From Vigna angularis (lineage: Eukaryota; Streptophyta; Magnoliopsida; Fabales; Fabaceae), in assembly GCF_016808095.1 (NCBI RefSeq), contig NC_068977.1, forward strand, positions 8,802,479 to 8,866,478: a stretch of DNA of 64,000 nucleotides. The letters run 5' to 3'. This document shows positions 48,501 through 61,260 of the stretch, piece by piece. The first letter of the stretch is position 1; each line of letters starts with the position of its first letter. The notes beneath the pieces were generated by a model, which worked only from the letters and a program-made list of their open reading frames with translations, was not told where the DNA came from and made no database searches. The translations under genes were made by a program, and so were the position numbers.

Positions 48501-51500
48501 TGGGCTGAGAGGTTATATAGCAAATTCCCCTACTTTAGTGAAAAACAGATCTGAAATTCAAAACAACACCATTTTGGGACATCTTCTCCAGCCCCTTGGG
48601 TTACATGGAGTCACACCAAAATGGCATGATTGTACACCAGTCTAGCCACGAAAGGCATCACTGGCTACAACACGACCCACAATTACTGTTGGTGGTCGCC
48701 CTACTCAGCACCTGTACTATCGCATGCTATTGAGTACTCTGCTAAGGAAGAGGACCCTTCTATAGAAATCCTTATTCTCCATATCCATTTTCTTTCTTCT
48801 ATCCTTTCTTAATTCAACACATACAACTTCAACGATGAGTTTTTATTAGTTACTGCTCTATCAAGATTATTGTGGAGGTTGACTAGAAACATAATCTAAT
48901 TATACTACATATACAGATGCAAACCTCACTTTAAAAACTAGTTTTGTAAGGTTAAATTAAGCCTAAGTTCAATTTCTAATATGATATCAAAATCTATCCT
49001 AAAAAAGTTTGTTGAACCTATAGTGTTCCACCCTATCGAACCACCCACAAATATATAGTCTTGCACTCAAATTATTGTGTCCCTAACATATGAAGGTGTG
49101 TTGGAAATATCACATTCACCGGAAATATGACCAATCTATAATATATAAATGAATGCAAATGTCATCTTATAAATCAGTTTTGTATGATTCAGTTACCCCT
49201 AAAACCACTTTCTAAAAACCATATTAGAGCAGCTTTAATAAAAGTAAAAGGTTAATCACTGACCTCTGCACAAAAGCAAGAAGTGACTGGTGCCATATGA
49301 CAGGCATTATCCTGGTTTCATTCAAAAATCTCATAAAATGAGCAACAACTGCATCAACAACACGATATGGCAAAGCATATTTTTTCTCCAGAAGAAGCTT
49401 TATGAAATAGCTGCAAATACGGTAAGTGTGTATTAAACATTGAAGGGAAAAAAATTAAAGGAAGTTTCATCAAAATGACTAATGGTTCACTATTGCTGTA
49501 AAATATAAACTCAACTCATGAGAAATTTCATAAACTGTATTTTCATAATTATACTTTATTAAAAAAAATAATGCAGTATTAAATACCTTGTGGTGCCGCA
49601 ATACTCCATTCCAGAAAGCTTCAATAGAGCAACACTGCATACACATCCAAGTGTTTGGATACATCAGACATTGCATATGACTCAAATAATTCAAACTCAT
49701 ACTTTCAGTTTCAACATGAGATAGCATACATACAGCATGTATTAGTTTCATTATGTCAAAATGCCTCATACACTAGGGTAGACTACCAGCTCAGCAGAGT
49801 TAGCTACAGCTGTAACAGTTGTAAGATAACTGTAACAGCTTGCAATACAAATCCTGATTTCTTAGATTAGAGATTCAGAATATAAATAACACAATTTTCC
49901 AGTTTCTCTAAAATTCTTTAAATCTCATAAATCTTTAACATGAACCATGGTTTTAAATCCTAGATTGTGCCACCAGTCAACAAAAACACTATAGTTTTTA
50001 TCGGGTAATGGTACCAAGGAGATGTGTTTAAAATCCTTCTGTGATATTAGGAGTGCTTAAGAGAGAAAGGCCTGGAAAACCAAGTAAACACCTACGCTAT
50101 TTTATTGGATAATAATAATAACAAGGAGAAATGCTAAAATCTTTACACAGCAAGAGAAATCCATCCCTACATCATCTCTCCAAAATACTAAAGGCTATGT
50201 CCCATAAACTATTGTCCAAGAAAGCGACTCCCAACCACTATGGTACAGATCTCAGTGAACTTCGAATAATATGTTATAAACCCAAGTTTCAATTAGACAT
50301 AGTTAACATACCTTGAATGAAGTGGAGGAATAGAAACCTTTTCTATAATGCTTCCAACAATGACTGCTTCCCTGAGAGTGCATGTGCGTGACTGTACATG
50401 AAGAAAATTGTCAAACATTGCAACAAAACTTACAAAACTTATGTTGACACGGTTGGGGTAAACTGGAATTAAAAAGATTTGATTTCATTTCAATGAATAA
50501 ATTATTAAAATCGCCAAAGAAAGCATAAATAAATAAATAAAAAGAAATCATTTAATTTGAGAGAAGGTGAATGAATTTACTTAAAAATACCAGAGCTAAT
50601 ACTTTCACTAATTTTTATATAACTTCGTAGGTAATTTGTCAAAACAACAACACATAAATGGAAATGAGCAAATTCTCAACATATGTGCAAACTATAATAT
50701 AAAGATTCTGCTTTCCTCACAACCAAAGAGGCGCTTTCTATCTGTCAAGTTAACATGATAGAACTTATATATCATTCACAATACACCATAAACATAACTC
50801 TTTCTCAAGTTAATTCATCACTCTAGAATCATGCTATTCTGTATTTTCTATTTTCCACACAGAATTCATGGTTAATTTCCCCCTCTTTCTTCCAGTAATT
50901 ATGACAAAGAACTTCAAATGCTGGTCACACCACCAAAGGATATGCAATATGTAATTCGATGAAAATGAACAAGTATGTACAATAGTTTAAGAATTAACAG
51001 AAATCCACAAATACAACTTGAGAAAATATCCACCAATAATTAATTTGAAATATCAAAACCAGCATAGACACTAGCAAATACCTCACATAGGGGAAACAGT
51101 ATTCCCTTAAAGAATGCAGCAGGTTTGTACAATGCCTTTTTCAGAGTTTGGTATAAGGCAAAATGCAACCGTTTATTCTTCCGTATATCTTCTCTCACTC
51201 TTGGAAGCAACACAAGCTTGTAGAAGCGTTCTGCCTTCTTTGCACCAAAATTAGAAGCAAAAATCCTGGTGGCTTGGTAAAGAGCATTTGGAGACCAATT
51301 CTCAGGTTCAGTTATATACAGGACCTCCTCCCAAAGTTGCATAGAGGGGATGTGTTTAAATGCCTTGGGTATTTTTCCTATTGTATATTTGCTGAGATGG
51401 GTCCCAACCCTACCAATAGGGAAGAAGGCAAACAGCAGTTAAGTTGAGGACAAGAGATAGAAACTACATTTAACCAGCTAAATAACCTGACAGAAAAGAA

Positions 51501-53059
51501 ATTATTAATCCAATTTACATATTGATAATAGAACTGAATAGGAAGCTATACATACCCCTTGTATATGTCAATTATGGATTTATCCAATTTTGGGACAGGT
51601 CGGATTTCTGCAGACAAAAACATTACAAGTTCAAGAGTGAGAATAATACCTCCAAGCAGACAGAGAAAACATGCTAAAAGCACTCAACACCAAAACCAAA
51701 ATGAAAGAAAGCATGAGCAAAATAAAATGCAGTCAAGTATTGCCTGAAGCAACAGAAGAATCCTTTTCTTTTATTCTTTGGACAATGAGGTCTGCCAGTG
51801 TTTTCTGCTGACCAGCATCTTTTGATAAAAATGCTTCCATTAGTTTCTCATCCTCCTCATTAATTTCCTCCTGAATTTCAAAAAATGATCACATATTAAC
51901 AAAAATCACCCACATCACAATAATGAGGGAAAATAATTGAAATGAAAAAAATTCACTCCATCCAAAACTGTTCACTAATAGAAAACAAAAATTTCATACA
52001 TTTAGTCCAGCCAAACATTTCTGAACCTCCTCTTCAATTACACAGTTACAAATTGTCACCTTATTTCTTTTCTTCTATAAATATCAGATTTACAAACAGA
52101 CTCTAAAGATACCGAGTTCACATCTATGAAGAACCAAAAAAATAAACCCCATATTACCCTACTTGAAAATTCTTTCATAATCTACAATGCACCGATAGAT
52201 GAAGAAAATAAAAAGACAAAAAATGAGCTTATTTAATAAGTTAAAATCAACTCAAGTCCTATGTAACATTTACTTGTATACATACTCTTTTATCTTACTA
52301 TTTGAAAGCATTGTTTCGAAGTGTTCTTTAGTAAGAACTTTCTCTTCTAGAAAAAAAATATGAAGAAAACAATAAAATTGACTTCTACACAAATTAAAAT
52401 TGTGCGAACAAGTTATATGACAGAGCTTCTTTAAAGTAATTCATAGACAAATAGAATTAAATGGTGAAGTAAATTCCATTTTTGTTTCATGGTTTTCTCT
52501 ATGGGATGTCCATAAGGAAAAGTTTGTTCCAATATGACTCAAATAAGTATAGTGTTAGCTATGGTTCTGAAAATTCTTATTCAGGACAGAACCTATAGTG
52601 CCTGAAAAATATAAAGTGAAAGTCATTTGGCAAAGCCAATGGTTAACCAAGGGTTAAAAAAAGGGAAAGAGCGTTCATAATTTTTGGCAGTTCAATGAAA
52701 CAAAAAGTCATGAAATGAAGGAGAGAGTAAGGGTGAGAGAGTCAACTCACTTCATATCCAGCGAATTGGCTCTGCGTTTCAGAAAAGCCGGCAAATTCAT
52801 CAATATCGTCTCCGTCTGCTTCCTCCGCCTTGGGAATCTCTTCGAAGAAAGTGGCAGTGTTGTCATTCGCCCCCTCATCTTCCTCCTTTTGCTGCAGCAG
52901 AGCCTCCTTCATGATCTTCGAGCTGAGTTTGGAAGCGATGAGTTTCTCTTCCTGCTGGTACTGCTTCGGCGCTTTCGAACGCTTCTTCGTCTTTGCATGG
53001 TCGGCGCCATACGGATCAAACGGTTCCGGGTTCTGAATCCGCTCCTTCCTCTTCGCCAT
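45559..53059 (-). CDS. ENP1: Bystin / ENP1, 40S ribosome biogenesis factor
   Basis: Ten exons, read from high to low coordinate: 53059-52751, 51870-51744, 51607-51556, 51409-51082, 50391-50312, 49634-49587, 49410-49264, 46432-46360, 46277-46210, 45634-45559. They total 1308 nt, 435 residues plus stop, close to the roughly 440 usual for bystins. Bystin is a nucleolar factor needed for 18S rRNA processing and pre-40S export. The N-terminus [18 protein letters not shown] is basic and is followed by an acidic stretch. The bystin domain shows [82 protein letters not shown] and [17 protein letters not shown]. The C-terminus is [15 protein letters not shown]. Intron 2 uses a GC donor (TCAG|GCAATA); the other introns are GT-AG. 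The exon 9 donor (AT|GTCAAT) is weak and chosen because it keeps the frame and the conserved tail. Intron 7 is 2831 bp because it holds a MULE and TRIM copies. SRTC replaces the more usual SGTC. Confidence 0.93.
46787..46915 (+). pseudogene. Captured LRR fragment of a BAM/CLAVATA1-type receptor kinase
   Basis: The plus frame reads [20 protein letters not shown], then [20 protein letters not shown], two leucine-rich repeats of the ectodomain of BAM-type receptor kinases (the family reads [21 protein letters not shown] and similar). Match is lost before and after, so only about 43 codons were captured. There is no signal peptide, membrane segment or kinase. The open frame on either side is transposon-derived. 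Confidence 0.8.
46916..47757. other. Further captured GC-rich DNA inside the MULE, origin not recognised
   Basis: GC-rich and open in several frames on both strands. The most protein-like plus frame (47100-47567) reads [20 protein letters not shown], then [20 protein letters not shown]. It includes a 63-bp in-frame tandem duplication (GGTGGTTCTAATTTTGCAGA near 47279 and 47342) and a CPHC pair. I cannot name the donor gene. A minus frame (47333-47755) also stays open. None has evidence of being expressed. Confidence 0.55.
48311..48410 (+). mobile_element. TRIM family A LTR fragment in bystin intron 7
   Basis: TTGACTAGAAACATAACCAA, a TATAATATATA stretch and a diverged GTTTGATTGAGTTAAG tail follow the order of the family A LTR. 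The USE portion is missing. Confidence 0.45.
48871..49217 (+). mobile_element. TRIM family A copy in bystin intron 7
   Basis: A 5' LTR-like stretch (about 48871-48984), a degenerate primer site ATGATATCAAAATC, an internal GTTCCACCCTATCG, and a 3' LTR starting TGTTGGAAATATCACATTC at 49099 and ending at CACTTTCTAA. It has the same architecture as 33242-33751 but is more diverged, with the USE degraded. Confidence 0.7.
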
Positions 53060-53290
53060 TCTTCGCTGCAATTACTGAAAGAAGAACAAAAATTGGATAA
53101 GGGAAGTTCACGGAGTAGCAGCTTATTCTGCTGCCTCTCACAGAGAATCTCTTTTGCTATCGCCGGAAGTGAGAGGTTTAAGAGAAGAGGGTTTTCTTTT
53201 CTATCCTCGCTGAATAATTTGTAAACCCTAATTATAAATAATTTGGGCATTGGGGATAGATATATTTTTATTTTATTATAATTTATAATC
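53060..53290 (-). promoter_or_regulatory. Bystin promoter / 5' UTR with telo-box
   Basis: On the minus strand TTAGGGTTT (telo-box; AAACCCTAA on plus at 53223-53231) lies about 165 bp before the ATG. A TATA-like TTTATAAT immediately precedes it, at about 53232-53241. Telo-boxes are typical of promoters of plant ribosomal-protein and ribosome-biogenesis genes, which fits bystin. A TGGGCA-like word nearby on the plus strand only partly fits a site II element. Confidence 0.65.
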
Positions 53291-53824
53291 AATATGTTGA
53301 TATTATAATTACAATATATTTTAATATTTACTGTAGAAATATAGTTTTATTGTATATCATATTTAAAATAGTAATATGTACCTTATATTCGCAAATTAAT
53401 AAATGCTTATTTGTAAATATGGACCTCGTTAAAAAAAAAACTATTAAGATATAAAGTTTGATTTTAAACGTAATAAAAGAATAAACTATACAGAAAAGGA
53501 GAGAGACTACTCGATAAAATGTGTTAAATACATTTTATAAACATAGAAATCCTGAGTTGAAGGGATGTTAAATTTATCATTTTAATAATGACATCTATAA
53601 AATTAATTTTTATATGTGCTTCATTTTATTTTACTATATAATTGTTTCTATAAAAAAAATATAGTGTTAACATATAAACTAAATATTTCATTTTAAATTA
53701 TAAATATAATGTAAACATATTAAGTTTTTTTTTCAAATAACAAATATCTTATATTAAAGAGTTCAAAGAAAATAACCAAAAAGTAGATACAAAAATAAAC
53801 TTCAAAAGCCCTAAAGTTTAAGAG

Positions 53825-54879
53825 ATTACGCTAATTTATTATCAGCATGTAATATATATAGTATATATTTTCCATCCAAGTTAAGATTATATATAAAAGT
53901 CATAATAAAAATTTCATTTAATAGGTTTTATTGGATATATAATATTTGTAATACTTTGATCACAATACTAAGGTAAAAAATTTAGTTGTTAATCCAAAAC
54001 TAAAAACACCTTTTTGGTGTAATTTTTTTTTTAAAATTATCAAAATTACCAGATTTAAAAAATATATAAAAATAAGTACACTATTTGCTATGTTTGTTTA
54101 CCCAGGTAATATACTATAGCTTATATTTACCTACATAACACACTTTTTTTTCACATGTCAAAATTAGTGTTAGAATTCTGAACCTAGTTTGTGCTTTGTT
54201 TTGCCAACAGACCCAGCCATTAATTTAATTATATATATTTTCCCTCTACATTCACTATAAGACATTAGACTTTCAAGAAGACCCTCATTCAACAATTCAA
54301 GATTTCAAGCTGGATATTCTTGAGCAGTCACATAACGATGTAGCACTGCAACACTTGGAGAGGTGTAAGTCTTTTATTCAACAACGAAAATACGAAAAAG
54401 CCCATATAGAATTGCTAAGATGTAAATCGTCATTAATTATCTTGAAAGAAACACCCGCTGTTCTCCTCCGCCAACTGCCACAGCAAACAGCCGCTCAAGC
54501 CAACGAAGAAACAACCACCTGCCACACCTAGGCGCCAACAGCCGCCCCGTCTTCAAGGTTTCCATGTATTCTTTGTGATACTTAAAATTTTTTTTTTTTG
54601 CATAATTGTGAGTTTGTAATACTGTTTGTGATGGATGATGTATGAAATTTGAAAAATACAGTTACCATTTTCATATAATTTAGTATATCATCACCGAATT
54701 CTATTATCAGATTTTTATTTGCGAGGGTGACTTTTTTTTCTTATATAAAGGAAGTGATATACTCTTTTTTCTAAGACATTACGCTAATTTATTATCAGCA
54801 TGTAATATATATATATAGTATATATTTTCCATCAAAGTTAAGATTATATATAAAAGTCATAATAAAAATTTCATTTAAT
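53825..54879. repeat. ~100-bp direct repeats about 950 bp apart
   Basis: ATTACGCTAATTTATTATCA starts at 53825 and 54778 and continues as near-identical sequence through AAGTTAAGATTATATATAAA and AAAATTTCATTTAAT (to about 53922 and 54879). They could be a simple duplication or the ends of a small lost element. Neither has TG...CA LTR ends. Confidence 0.85.
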
Positions 54880-55520
54880 TGGATATATAATTTTGTTTTG
54901 CTATGTGAATTTAATAAAAATAGAAGCTGAACGAGAAAAATAAAAAATATATAAAAATGTAAAATAAAATAAAATTAACGTACTAATATTTTAAATAAAT
55001 TAAAAAAATCATAAGTATATAGTTACATAATTAAAGTTAATAATTATATTGATGTTGAAACTAGGGAAATTAAATTGAATTTATAGCTTAATAATTGTAT
55101 ATAAAATTAGGAAAAGTAAATTGAATTTATAGGTTATTAAATTAAAGTTAAAAAATAAAGAAAAAAAATCCATAATGAAAAGTCTTGTTTATTAAAATAA
55201 ATTATGAATAGTTTGTAGTAAAATAAAAAATAAAGAATGAGATTATTTAAGATATTTGAAATGAAGTTGAATTTTCACAATTTATTTAATTATTTAATGT
55301 AAAGACGTAATTTTTAAACCTTTATTGTTATTGAGTTTAATATTTTGATGTGAAGAATGAAATTATTTGTATTTGATTATGTAACTAAATTGTTTTAGTG
55401 GTTGTAGGTATGTATATAATAATAGAATATAAAACATAATGTAAAGAGAAAAAAAAAGATTTAAAGAAATTAAATACACTTAACATTTATAAAATAATTA
55501 TTCTATAAGTACATGAAAAA

Positions 55521-55625
55521 TAGGGTAACCCTCAACACAATATAATCATGATAAATAGGGTAATCCTAGACACAATATAATCCTGATAAATAGAGCAACC
55601 CTTGACACACTATAATGATGATAAA
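55521..55625. repeat. Three-copy 35-bp tandem repeat
   Basis: Units start at 55521, 55556 and 55591. Each has TAGGGTAACCCT-like sequence, GACACAATATAAT and TGATAAA with small changes. Confidence 0.9.
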
Positions 55626-56134
55626 ATAGGATAAATATCCTAACAAATACTTTTAGACTAATTGAAAAAATAATAAATGGGAATGATTAACAATTCTTGG
55701 AAAAGAAATATACTTGACATAATAAAAATGAAATTAACATAACAAAATTATACATATAAATTACAATAGTTGGTATATCTTTTACACTTTCTTCTTTTGT
55801 CAATATAACTTCAAGTTTTGAAGTTATCATATTCTTTGGCAAAGGTTGATGGACATATTTGTGTTCTTTGCATGAATTATTCAATACATTGTCAAGTCTG
55901 TAGATGTAAGATAGATCGATTTAGATGTTGAATTTTTTTTTAATAATTAATTATTTGTGCAACATCATTATCATATTTTATTTCAAATATATCATGTACA
56001 AGCTTACTAGATGATAGAAGTTTATTTTAGTAACTCTTTTGTTGTTAACAAAATGTAAGATTGTATTCGCATGGACTTTTCATGATGCTTGCCCTTTTGA
56101 GAGGTCCTCCAAAATAAACTATTGTAGGTGAACA

Positions 56135-56640
56135 TTGTAACACCCCAATTTCCAAGGAGTCACGAGTTATTCAAAAATCAGTAAATATTTCAAAATTTAA
56201 CATAACGCGAAAACGTATTTTCAAAACTTCAACATTTAAACGTGCATAAAACATAATAGTTTCAAAACATTTGTCCAATGAAAATAACGAAGGAAATAAA
56301 ATAACTCTCATTACATTATACTATCATCGTCCACATATCATTCACAAACACAAACATGTATGGATAAGCTATCGGTAAAATAATCATAATAACATGATAT
56401 AAATTTATTGATTAATTGAATAATAATCAAACACCTTATACATAATAGTAATAACAATAGAATTTCTAGTCTTCTAACATAACAATCCAATCAAACTTAA
56501 GGTAATCCTTCAAACCAAATTAAGGGTCCAATGTGATCACCAACAACACACATGGAAGTATCAGGTAATCCTCAAACCAGAAATCGATTATGGGAAATAA
56601 AAAAAATAAAAAAGACTCACACGAAGGGGCTCACAGATGT
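56135..56640 (+). repeat. Possible gypsy LTR fragment
   Basis: Begins TGTAACACCCCAATTTCC, a start typical of many plant chromovirus LTRs, and runs into CA-rich, AT-rich sequence without a defined end. Confidence 0.35.
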
Positions 56641-56699
56641 GCAACACAATTTATTTCAAAAAGCCACAATAGGCCATGTCTTTCATAATTTCCTAACAC

Positions 56700-57122
56700 A
56701 TTGGTAAAATCATTGAAGCTGGCCCTTCTATACCAATTGACACAATCATTGCTATCATTAAATTCTCAATAGGATACACTATAGTGTACAAAAAGGCTTG
56801 GTTAGTAAAGCAACATGCAATAAAAAATGTCAACAACAATTGAGAAAAATATTTCAACAAATTATCTATCCTAATACATGCCATAACAACATTTCTTCCT
56901 AGTTTCCAAAACAAACTCAACATAACAATAATTGATGACAACCAAGTCCTTCACAACAACAAGGTACACTTAAAAGAACATTTCTTGGCCTTCAAAGCAT
57001 GCATTGATGGCTTTTTGTTTTGCAAACCATTAGTCTTAGTCGATGGAACATTGCTAAATGGAAAATATATGGACACCTTTCTTGCAGCTATTGCACAAGA
57101 TAGGAAGAATAACATCATATGA
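56700..57122 (+). pseudogene. mudrA-like MULE transposase fragment
   Basis: The plus frame reads IPIDTIIAIIKFSIGYTIVY, KKAWLVKQHAIKNV, a TGA at 56841 where a conserved Trp is expected, then HFLAFKACIDGFLFCKPLVL, VDGTLLNGKYMDTFLAAIAQ and DRKNNI before a TGA at 57120. These are the N-terminal helix (YKKAW.AK..A) and the start of the catalytic DDE domain (the CKP..VDGT..GKY...L..AIAQD signature with its first Asp) of plant MULE transposases. The rest of the domain is missing. The right end abuts a fold-back MITE. Confidence 0.85.
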
Positions 57123-57138
57123 TTGTCATAACTGAAGA

Positions 57139-57371
57139 TGATTGAATGAATTTGAGAGGATTTGAAGGTAAATTTTCTGGTGTTTATTTGAGTGGATTTT
57201 GGAGGTGAAAGTAGATTTGGAAGTAAAATTTTTTAATTTGTCACATCAATCAAATTTTACACTAATTCTCACAAACTTTACTTCCAAATTCACTCTCACT
57301 TACCTCCAAAATCCACTCAAATAAACAACAAAAAAATTACCTTCAAATCCTCTCAAATTTATTGAATCACT
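57139..57371. mobile_element. Fold-back MITE
   Basis: Left arm (about 57139-57225: ATTTGAGAGGATTTGAAGGT and GTTTATTTGAGTGGATTTTG) and right arm (about 57275-57371: CAAAATCCACTCAAATAAAC and ACCTTCAAATCCTCTCAAAT) are inverted copies around a ~50-bp loop. No coding sequence. Superfamily not determined; no clear target duplication seen. Confidence 0.75.
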
Positions 57372-60300
57372 CTTCCTCAAATCCATTCAAGTAAACAAGA
57401 ACTTAAGAGTCTCAGGAGGTAAGTAACACCTTAAGACAATTTGTGCTTAATTTTGAATCATCACAATTACAACCCATGAGTGCAACATTCAAAAGACTAA
57501 GGAGTAGATGGAATGAAAATAACTATGTGCATATATATTGCATTCAACACACATAAAATTTCATCAAAAGATTCAAGAATATCATTCTTATGAAGGACTT
57601 TGTGAATATTGTCAAGGACTTCACTTTTCAAACCTGCAGTTAATTCTATGCCATCTTCAATTTTTTTTTTAAATTTATCACTAATATTTTATTACTCCAA
57701 TATGCAGCATAGCATAGTAATGACTGAGCCGAGAACTAACTATTATTACAAAATCATAAAAAAATCATAAAGGAAGTGAATCCAAAAATAATAAGTTGGA
57801 TTGACAAAATTCCAAGACCCCATTAAATTTATATTTTAAAAAAAACCTTATCCTTCCCATTTTTCTTCCCCTTGCTCCATGTTGCACATATACTGCTGCA
57901 CCTTCCTCCATCTTCAACATTGGCCCTTCTTCCATGGTGCGCATATACCCCTGTCTGAAATGAAAGAAGATGGGTATAAAACACAATGCACAAGTTATGG
58001 GTATAAAACTATATATATTAACTTTATACTTTACCTTTCCCCTAATTTCTTGATGATAATTTAAGTATAAACAGTGACAAATCATATTCATAGAATTTTT
58101 CTTCACTGGCAAACTATTCCTTCCAAGCTAATTTGATGATAACTTTCTTTCTTGTGTGAACGTAGAATGGCAAGCCAACCTATAAATAATACAAGGCCAC
58201 CAACAGGACAAATCAAGGGACAATGCATAGGAAGTAAATGAAGTAGGTGCATCCATTCAAATTTACCATTCCAGAATATATGTTTTTTTATACATTTCAG
58301 ATTAGATATTTTAGAGGATAATTCCAGATTTAGAAAATACTTTTCGCAATACTCGATCTAAAATATAAAAATATTTTTCCAGTATTTTAAAAAATATTTT
58401 TAAATCAGAAAATACCTTTCAAAACACCCAATCAAGAATATAAAACAAATTTAAATTAATTGTTCAAAAAAACACTTCTGAATCTGAAAATGTCTTTCAC
58501 AACACTTAATTCAGAATGCCTTTTTTATACTTTTTAGATTGAATATTCCAAAAAGTATTTTCTAAGTATAGAAATATCTTTCGAAACATTTAATTTAAAA
58601 AATATTAAAAAATATAAGGCACAAATATTTTTATTATAATTTTAATGAAAGGATGCAGTAAGAAATACCCTTCAAAAAATTCTGTTCCAATCTTATTTTG
58701 CAAAGATCATTCAAAAAGTTGCTAAGATCATTCAAAAAGAATAGAGAAACTAAGCTGGGGTATATGCAAATTACAACATCACAGAAGTAAAAATGGCTCC
58801 ATCCCCATTCAACAAGAAAATAATATTAAATAACCTCTGCACTAAACTTTCCTATTTTTCTCTTCCACAAAAACTCTCCTCTGAAATTTACACAACCCCA
58901 ACTAACCTAACTCTGTTGAAATTATTCCAGAATATTATTATTAATTAACTTATTGGGTACAATATGCTTCTATTGAGTGAAGTACTCAACTTCTAGTTCA
59001 GACCTTCTATTTCAAAAATCTACAGAAAACTGGATTTATTAGTTTTAAAAAATACATAAAACCGAACTAAACTGTTTATTTGAGGAGTTTGCAATATTTT
59101 AAAGAAAATCAAAATGTCGACACGAACCTGTTGGCGGTATGCTTGATATTGGATTTTTTTCATATGATACCATTACCACTTTCCTTGAGTTTTTCTTTCA
59201 TGCTAAATAATATATTTGGAAAGGTTTAAGCTATTATTTATTTAATGAGGGTATCTTGAATAATTTGACATGAAACATACAAAATGAAAATTGACAAACG
59301 GCTAAACTAATCATATAAAACTAGACTCAAGAATACAAATATATAAAAATAAAAAAATTCATAACTATCTTTTAGTCTCGATACACTTAAATATTTCCAA
59401 TTGAATCTCTATTTCTTTTCCTACTAAATACTTAACATTTTTATATTTCCAATTAAGTTCCTTTCATTTAATCTTCGTTTCATCATTTTATTTGTTTCTG
59501 CATGTTAAAAAAAATATAAAAAATTTCATTAATATAAATTGATATAAAGTAACAAATGACTTTTATCATTTTTATTGAAAATATATTAAATAACGAAGTC
59601 ATTATGTTTCTCATAAATTTCACATTATTACCTACATCGAGGACCTTCATCACCACCACCATTAATGTAAATGATGATAACAATCACTTATTATTCAACA
59701 AGAATAAAAATCACTAATTATTTTATATTAACCATAATATCATTTTATATTAATTATAAAATCTCACATTTTTTTTATAGACATGATAAAACCATAGGAC
59801 CCAATTAACAAAAACTACAGACTTAATTGAAAAATATATAAATATAAATTTTGAATACTTAACATACTAAAAACATTTAATATAAATTCAATTGAAAATA
59901 TCAAACTTGCATGCCTATAAAAAGAATGGAGGGTGTAGTTTATGAAGCACAAAATAGAAAGGGAGGATCAAAGCAATTTACACAAAAATAAGATTCAAAA
60001 GCAACAGGGGCGTAGGTAATTTTGTTAAATACCAGCTTTCTAAATGACATCTCAAGCATAGCTACATCAAAAATATAACTAATTGACAAAATATGGCGGC
60101 ATCAAAAGATGAACACAACAGAAAAATGACCTACAAAAGAGTTCAATCAAAGGAAAGAAATACTCCAACATCCAACTGGTAAGAATCTCTTCAACGTATC
60201 GGTATCTATAATGCAATGGAATCACAAGTTCTACACACAGACAGAGAATCAAAGTAACAGTACTTACGTGGATGGTGTATTTTCTATGCCTCTACCATAC

Positions 60301-61260
60301 AACGCAACACGTCTATTTTTAAGTCAATTTTAAAAAGAAAAATTCTCTAGTAAATAGGCTGTCAAGCACAACATTGCCGATGCACTCACTTTTTTAGACT
60401 ACTATATGTAAATACATAATTACATTATACATCATAAACTACAACTTGACGTTCTAATTCATTTCAGTACCTCTATATTTGAGGACAATTATAAACCCAG
60501 TCCGTTATCACAAATACTGACCACCTTTGCCTTCAACTTTAGATAAAGAATTTGTACGAAAAAACATACATGTTTAAACTTGTACCACAGACAACATGCA
60601 AATGCATGCAAGCTCTGGAAGAATGCAACACATTCAGAAAGAAAGTCAATAAATCAATAATGCATCTGCGAACATTTCACAGCTAACTGAAGCAAATTTT
60701 AAAATGACGAAGGTTTGCCACATCTATCAATATACAGAGATATAGGTGGTTTCACAATCAGTTGACTAAGGGGTCCTTTTGGGAGGAGGGAGGAATGGGG
60801 AACAAGAAAAAGTCAAATTTAATCAACAATGATGAAAGCACTGTACAATGCTCTTCTTCTAGCCTGTCTTCAGAAAGTTTTAATCCTAAACTGCTTCGAC
60901 AAGAAATATGACCCAATTAGAAAATGACAGCCAAAGGTCTTATACATCCATTTACACAACCAGAATTTGCTTCAGCACAGGCAACTAACTGGTGTCTAGG
61001 GAGAACAAGAGAGTATGAAACGAAAAAAGAGTACAAGACCAACTAAATCCAGCACACCAACAGCATCAAACGCAAAATCAGGAAATTTAAGCAAAGAAGA
61101 CACTCTCTCCAGTGGCTGGCAAAGACCCCAAGATGACTTTGATATTATCAAAAGGTGATTTTAAATTACCATGGCTATGGGAAAACTGTACGGAAGAGAG
61201 CACAAACAAATAACCTCTTGTTTGCTTGATAGTAGGAATAAGGAGCTTATTACCAAAGTG
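57372..61260. other. AT-rich intergenic DNA
   Basis: No supported gene. 58260-58700 has a loose repetition of GAAAATACCTTTCAAAACA-like phrases every 60-90 bp. 59900-61260 is less AT-rich but shows no exon I can defend on either strand. Confidence 0.45.

Larger units (their letters stand above)
53291..56134. other. AT-rich intergenic DNA
   Basis: No gene recognised. About 54290-54560 is less AT-rich (CCGCCAACTGCCACAGC) with no convincing frame. Local repeats are listed separately. Confidence 0.5.

Noticed and set aside
52715..53224. 169-codon plus-strand frame
   Set aside because: It is antisense to bystin exon 1 and its 5' UTR; it has no domain of its own.
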